From: Alphaproteobacteria bacterium
GTDB taxonomy: Bacteria; Pseudomonadota; Alphaproteobacteria; Rhizobiales; Aestuariivirgaceae
DNA: 9,583 bases
Direction: 5' to 3'
NCBI GenBank assembly: GCA_020441605.1
Contig: JAGRLX010000360.1
Span: 2,082 to 11,664 of the forward strand
Within the stretch, counting starts at the first letter, position 1. Each line of letters begins with the position of its first letter. Shown here one piece after another: positions 6,647-9,583 of the stretch. The notes below the pieces were generated by a model, which searched no databases, was not told where the DNA came from, and was given only the letters and a program-made list of their open reading frames with translations. The position numbers and the translations under genes are program-made.

Positions 6647-7651
6647 ATGGCCGTGATCGAGACAACCTATCGCGATGCCCTCCGGCAGGCGTTGATCGAT
6701 GCCATGAACGAGGATTCCTCCATCTTTGTCATGGGTGAGGAAGTGGGCCGCTATGGCGGTGCCTATGGCGTGACGAAGGGCCTGCTCGAGATGTTTGGCG
6801 AGAACCGGGTGGTCGATACGCCGATCGCCGAGCCTGGCATCATCGGTGCCGCCGTTGGCGCTGCCATGACCGGTTCTCGGCCAGTGGCTGAGTTGATGTA
6901 CATCGACTTCGCCGGATTGACCATGGACCAGGTGGCCAACCAGGCTGCGAAGAGCCGCTACATGTTCGGCGGGCAGATCGGCGTGCCGATGGTGCTTCGA
7001 ACCCAAGGCGGAACCGGCCGCTCGGCAGCGGCACAGCACTCGCAATCGCTCGAGGCCTGGTTTACCCATGTTCCTGGATTGCGGGTCGTCATGCCGGCAA
7101 CGGTCAACGATGCCTATCATCTGCTGCGCATGGCCTTGAAGTGTCCGGATCCGGTGATCTTCATCGAACACAAGGGGCTCTATGTCCGCAAGGGCGAGAT
7201 GGATCCCGACAGACCCGATGATGCGTGGGGCAAGGCCCTGGCACGTCGCCACGGCCAGGATCTCACCATCGTCACCTATTCGCGAATGGTGCATGAGGCC
7301 CTCGCCGCCGCAGAGGCCCTGTCGCAGCAGGGAGTAGAAGCGGAGGTCATCGATATTCGGACGCTCAATCCGCTCGATGACGAGACTATCGTTGAGTCGG
7401 TGACACGCACCGGTAGGGCAATGGTGGTGACCGAAGCAGTGATGACGTCCGGGTTTGCAGCCGAACTTTCGGCGCGAATTTCGGAACGCTGCTTCGACTA
7501 TCTCGAGGAGCCGGTGATCCGGGTCTGCGGCGAGGACATCCCAATTCCGGTTTCGCCAGGACTCGAGCGGAGCGCCGTTCCTTCGGCACAGCTGATCTCT
7601 GAGACCGGCCTCTGGCTCGTCAAGCGGGTTGCGCCATCATGGGCCGCGTGA
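6647..7651 (+). CDS. acoB: Thiamine-diphosphate-dependent dehydrogenase E1 component, beta subunit (acetoin dehydrogenase-like)
   Basis: Beta subunit that completes the E1 active site with the alpha subunit encoded 4 bp upstream. It has 334 residues, normal for the family. Seen: TYRDALRQALIDAMNED at the N-terminus, FVMGEEVGRYGGAYGVTKGL, DTPIAEPG with Glu62 (the residue that activates the thiamine aminopyrimidine), RTQGGTGRSAAAQHSQSLEAW with His131, and the C-terminal transketolase-type domain with DLTIVTYSRM, AEVIDIRTLNPLD and VVTEAVMTSGFAAEL. ATG 6647 has GGAG nine bases upstream (6634-6637), inside the end of the alpha gene; a TTG at 6632 is less likely. The stop overlaps the E2 gene by 13 bp, pointing to coupled translation of the complex. 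Confidence 0.87.
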   Translation: MAVIETTYRDALRQALIDAMNEDSSIFVMGEEVGRYGGAYGVTKGLLEMFGENRVVDTPIAEPGIIGAAVGAAMTGSRPVAELMYIDFAGLTMDQVANQAAKSRYMFGGQIGVPMVLRTQGGTGRSAAAQHSQSLEAWFTHVPGLRVVMPATVNDAYHLLRMALKCPDPVIFIEHKGLYVRKGEMDPDRPDDAWGKALARRHGQDLTIVTYSRMVHEALAAAEALSQQGVEAEVIDIRTLNPLDDETIVESVTRTGRAMVVTEAVMTSGFAAELSARISERCFDYLEEPVIRVCGEDIPIPVSPGLERSAVPSAQLISETGLWLVKRVAPSWAA

Positions 7652-8847
7652 TCGACATGCCTCTCCCCCGGCTGGGGGAGACGATGGAAGAAGGCCGGAT
7701 CGGCCTGATCATCAAGAAGCCTGGCGAGCGCTTCAGGCGCGGCGAGACTCTGCTGGAAGTCGAGAGCGACAAGACAACCGTCGAGGTGCCCGCGCTCCAG
7801 GACGGCGTACTTGTCGAGTGGCTGGTGTCCAGCGACCAGATGGTTCCGGTCGAGAGCGCCATTGCGCGGATCGAAATCGAGGGCGAGGCCGTCGCGGAAG
7901 CCAGGTCTCCGGCACCGGCTATCGCGAAGGCCAATGCACCAATAGCGCCACAGTCTCGCCGGACACTTTCTGTGGTCCCGGAAAGGCCACGAGCATCCAC
8001 AGCGGCGCGGGCCGCGGCCAGGCGGTCGGGCATCGATCTGTCCGGAGTGACCGGCAGCGGCCGCAATGGCCGCATCACCCGTGACGATCTCGCGACTCTG
8101 ACCCGGCCGGCAAAGGCCAGCTACCATGTCGCTTCCGGGGGCAGCCAGATCTTCTTCCGCGAATGGCCGGCACACGGCCGGGTACGCGGCCTGGCCCTTC
8201 TCATTCATGGCCTGTTTGCCGATTCCCAGAGTTTCACCACTCTGGGCCGCAAGTTGGCCGGACGTGGCCTGAGGGTTCTCGCAGTCGACCTCCCCGGTCA
8301 CGGTGAAACGCAATCTCCCGCCGTCACGCCGGACCAGATGATCGATACGATCTCGGCAGCCCTGCCAGCCGGGAAAATGCATATTATCGGCCACTCTTTC
8401 GGAGCCATCGTCGCAGCCGGATTGGCGGATCGCGCAAGTTCACTCACTATGCTGGCTCCGGCCGGATGCGGCGAGATTATCAATGGCACATTCATCGACG
8501 CCATGCTGGCGGGTCATGTCGACCAAGGGCTGGCTTTCCTTGGCGAAACGATGCCGGCGGATGCGGTTGCCCGCTTCGCCGACCATCTCTCGGTTCATGC
8601 CGGCCACCTGAAGGCGATCTCCGCATGCGTCCGCAGCGAAAGCGCCCAGACGGTCTCAATTCTCGGCAAGCTCGAAAGCTTGCCGCGGCCGGTCACTGCA
8701 GTCTTCCAGCGCGACGATGCGATCATTCCGGCGGAGCACGCCCTCAACATGCCGGCCAATGTCGCCGTGCATTTTCTCAAGGGCGCGAGCCACCTGCCCC
8801 ATTGGCGCAATCCAGATGTGGTCGCGGGTCTCGTGTTCGCCGACTGA
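7639..8847 (+). CDS. acoC: AcoC-like E2 component: lipoyl domain, E1/E3-binding domain and alpha/beta-hydrolase domain
   Basis: Acyl-transfer component of the E1 complex encoded upstream. It has 402 residues in three parts. Residues 1-80 form a biotinyl/lipoyl domain with the lipoylation site ESDKTTVE (Lys45). After an Ala/Pro/Arg linker, residues about 119-151 form a peripheral-subunit-binding domain (AARAAARRSGIDLSGVTGSG, then RNGRITRDDL). From about residue 165 an alpha/beta-hydrolase replaces the usual trimeric acetyltransferase core: LLIHGLFADS (oxyanion HG 190-191), GHSFG with Ser253 as nucleophile, RDDAIIP with Asp359 or Asp360, and GASHLPHW with His385. The transferase motif HxxxDG is absent. 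This arrangement is known from acetoin dehydrogenase AcoC of several bacteria, which supports the acetoin call. It starts 13 bp inside the E1-beta gene; an in-frame ATG at 7657 is possible but would clip the first lipoyl strand. No lipoamide dehydrogenase follows, so E3 must come from elsewhere. Confidence 0.85.
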   Translation: MGRVIDMPLPRLGETMEEGRIGLIIKKPGERFRRGETLLEVESDKTTVEVPALQDGVLVEWLVSSDQMVPVESAIARIEIEGEAVAEARSPAPAIAKANAPIAPQSRRTLSVVPERPRASTAARAAARRSGIDLSGVTGSGRNGRITRDDLATLTRPAKASYHVASGGSQIFFREWPAHGRVRGLALLIHGLFADSQSFTTLGRKLAGRGLRVLAVDLPGHGETQSPAVTPDQMIDTISAALPAGKMHIIGHSFGAIVAAGLADRASSLTMLAPAGCGEIINGTFIDAMLAGHVDQGLAFLGETMPADAVARFADHLSVHAGHLKAISACVRSESAQTVSILGKLESLPRPVTAVFQRDDAIIPAEHALNMPANVAVHFLKGASHLPHWRNPDVVAGLVFAD

Positions 8848-8868
8848 ACCCGCGATTCACAGTTCTCA

Positions 8869-9583
8869 TCAGCGGCCGATCGGTGCGTCGAGATGGAGAA
8901 GGCCGGCGGCCTTGAGGTCCTTCCAGAGCGCCTTGGGAATCTGCGCCGCCATTGTGCTTACGTTGAGTGCGACTTCCTTCGGGGACACGGCGCCAGGAAT
9001 GACACTCACCACACTGGGGTGGAGGAGTGGGAAGCGAAGTGCTGCTTGCGGCAGTTTCACCTTGTGTGCCCGGCACACTGCCTCGATCTCCCTGACCCTT
9101 TGAAGTATCTGTCTGGGCGCACGGTCATAGTTGTACCAGGCCCCAGGCTTTGGCCCGGTTGCCAGGATGCCGGAATTGTAGGGTCCGCCCAGCACGATGC
9201 CTATACCGCGCTGCTCGCACAGCGGCAGGAATGATTTCAAGGCTTCCTGCTCAAGCAGCGTATAGCGGCCCGCCAGAAGAAAGATGTCAAAATCACCGGC
9301 GCGGGTGAGCGTTTCCGCCACCTGCCATTCGTTGATCCCTGCTCCGATTGCCTTGACGACCTTTTCCTCGCGCAGCTTGGTGAGCGCCTTGTAGCCGCTG
9401 CGCATGAGGGTCTTTACATGTACGTTACGTGCCGCTTCAGACTTGTGGGTGAAGACGTCGATGTCGTGGACGAAAAGGATGTCGATGTAGTCGATGCCCA
9501 GGCGCTCAAGCGAGAATTCGAGCGACCGCATGATACCATCATAGGTGTAATCGTAGCGCTCCTTGCGCGACGGCGTGTCGAAG
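8869..9583 (-). CDS. Aldo/keto reductase, D-threo-aldose (L-fucose) 1-dehydrogenase-like, 5' end cut by window edge
   Basis: C-terminal about 237 residues of a cytosolic NAD(P)-dependent aldo/keto reductase; the frame stays open to the window end (F-D-T-P-S-R-K-E-R before the first Met at 9531). The full protein is usually 320-340 residues, so roughly the first 90-100 are missing, with the catalytic Asp, Tyr and Lys. Visible: LEFSLERLGIDYIDILFVHDID, where the His (codon 9468-9466) is the conserved active-site histidine, then IGAGINEW, LLAGRYTLLEQEAL, GIGIVLGGPYNSGIL and the cofactor-binding SVIPGAVSPKEV. The wording GAGINEW, AGRYTLL and GGPYNSGIL is typical of the subgroup that oxidises L-fucose, D-arabinose and similar aldoses, which also includes pyridoxal 4-dehydrogenase. 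It converges on the E2 gene with 21 bp between stops, so it belongs to a separate transcript, perhaps another sugar pathway to the right. Confidence 0.85.
   Translation of the reverse strand, partial: FDTPSRKERYDYTYDGIMRSLEFSLERLGIDYIDILFVHDIDVFTHKSEAARNVHVKTLMRSGYKALTKLREEKVVKAIGAGINEWQVAETLTRAGDFDIFLLAGRYTLLEQEALKSFLPLCEQRGIGIVLGGPYNSGILATGPKPGAWYNYDRAPRQILQRVREIEAVCRAHKVKLPQAALRFPLLHPSVVSVIPGAVSPKEVALNVSTMAAQIPKALWKDLKAAGLLHLDAPIGR

Noticed and set aside
6428..7294. Open frame of 288 codons on the - strand
   Set aside because: It spans the junction of the E1-alpha and E1-beta genes, both of which carry intact active-site motifs; its product is His/Arg-rich without family motifs.
7498..8394. 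Open frame of 298 codons on the - strand
   Set aside because: It is antisense to the E1-beta end and most of the E2 gene and has no recognisable domain; long antisense frames are common in G+C-rich DNA.

Overview
The window reads as ordinary chromosomal DNA of an alphaproteobacterium, most likely of the Rhizobiales. It is G+C rich (about 60% by eye), densely coded, and its central block matches in order and content the fructose ABC-transport locus known from Sinorhizobium meliloti: a divergent ROK regulator followed by frcB, frcC, frcA and frcK. The assignments rest on motif and sequence recognition by eye; no search was run.

Layout from left to right. Positions 1-438 hold the C-terminal half of a short-chain enoyl-CoA hydratase on the + strand. 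Its end overlaps tail-to-tail with the ROK regulator (frcR-like, - strand, 425-1684). A 232-bp divergent regulatory region (1685-1916) carries a near-perfect 16+5+16 bp inverted repeat. Each arm contains a TTGACA hexamer facing outward, so one operator appears to sit over both divergent promoters. Then follow the periplasmic sugar-binding protein FrcB (1917-2942), an intercistronic hairpin, the permease FrcC (3055-4113), the ATPase FrcA (4113-4895, start overlapping the frcC stop) and the small P-loop kinase FrcK (4911-5525).

After a 106-bp gap comes a second tightly packed cassette on the same strand. It encodes the E1-alpha (5632-6642) and E1-beta (6647-7651) subunits of a thiamine-diphosphate 2-oxoacid/acetoin dehydrogenase, and an E2-type protein (7639-8847) in which a lipoyl domain and a peripheral-subunit-binding domain are joined to an alpha/beta-hydrolase domain. 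That architecture is typical of acetoin dehydrogenase (AcoC-like). No E3, AcoX or AcoR is in view. The window ends with a convergent, 5'-truncated aldo/keto reductase resembling D-threo-aldose (L-fucose) 1-dehydrogenase (8869-9583, - strand).

How the genes work together: FrcB, FrcC and FrcA should import fructose-type monosaccharides under control of the ROK repressor, and FrcK is its conserved partner of unclear role. The E1/E2 cassette could oxidatively cleave acetoin or a related carbonyl compound to an acyl-CoA and an aldehyde, using a lipoamide dehydrogenase from elsewhere. Whether it is transcribed with frc is not decided by the sequence. No tRNA, rRNA, CRISPR array, insertion sequence or phage gene was seen, and no stretch above 300 bp lacks a gene. 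I found no convincing entirely new system. The most informative elements are the regulatory structures and the unresolved roles of FrcK and the AcoC-like protein.
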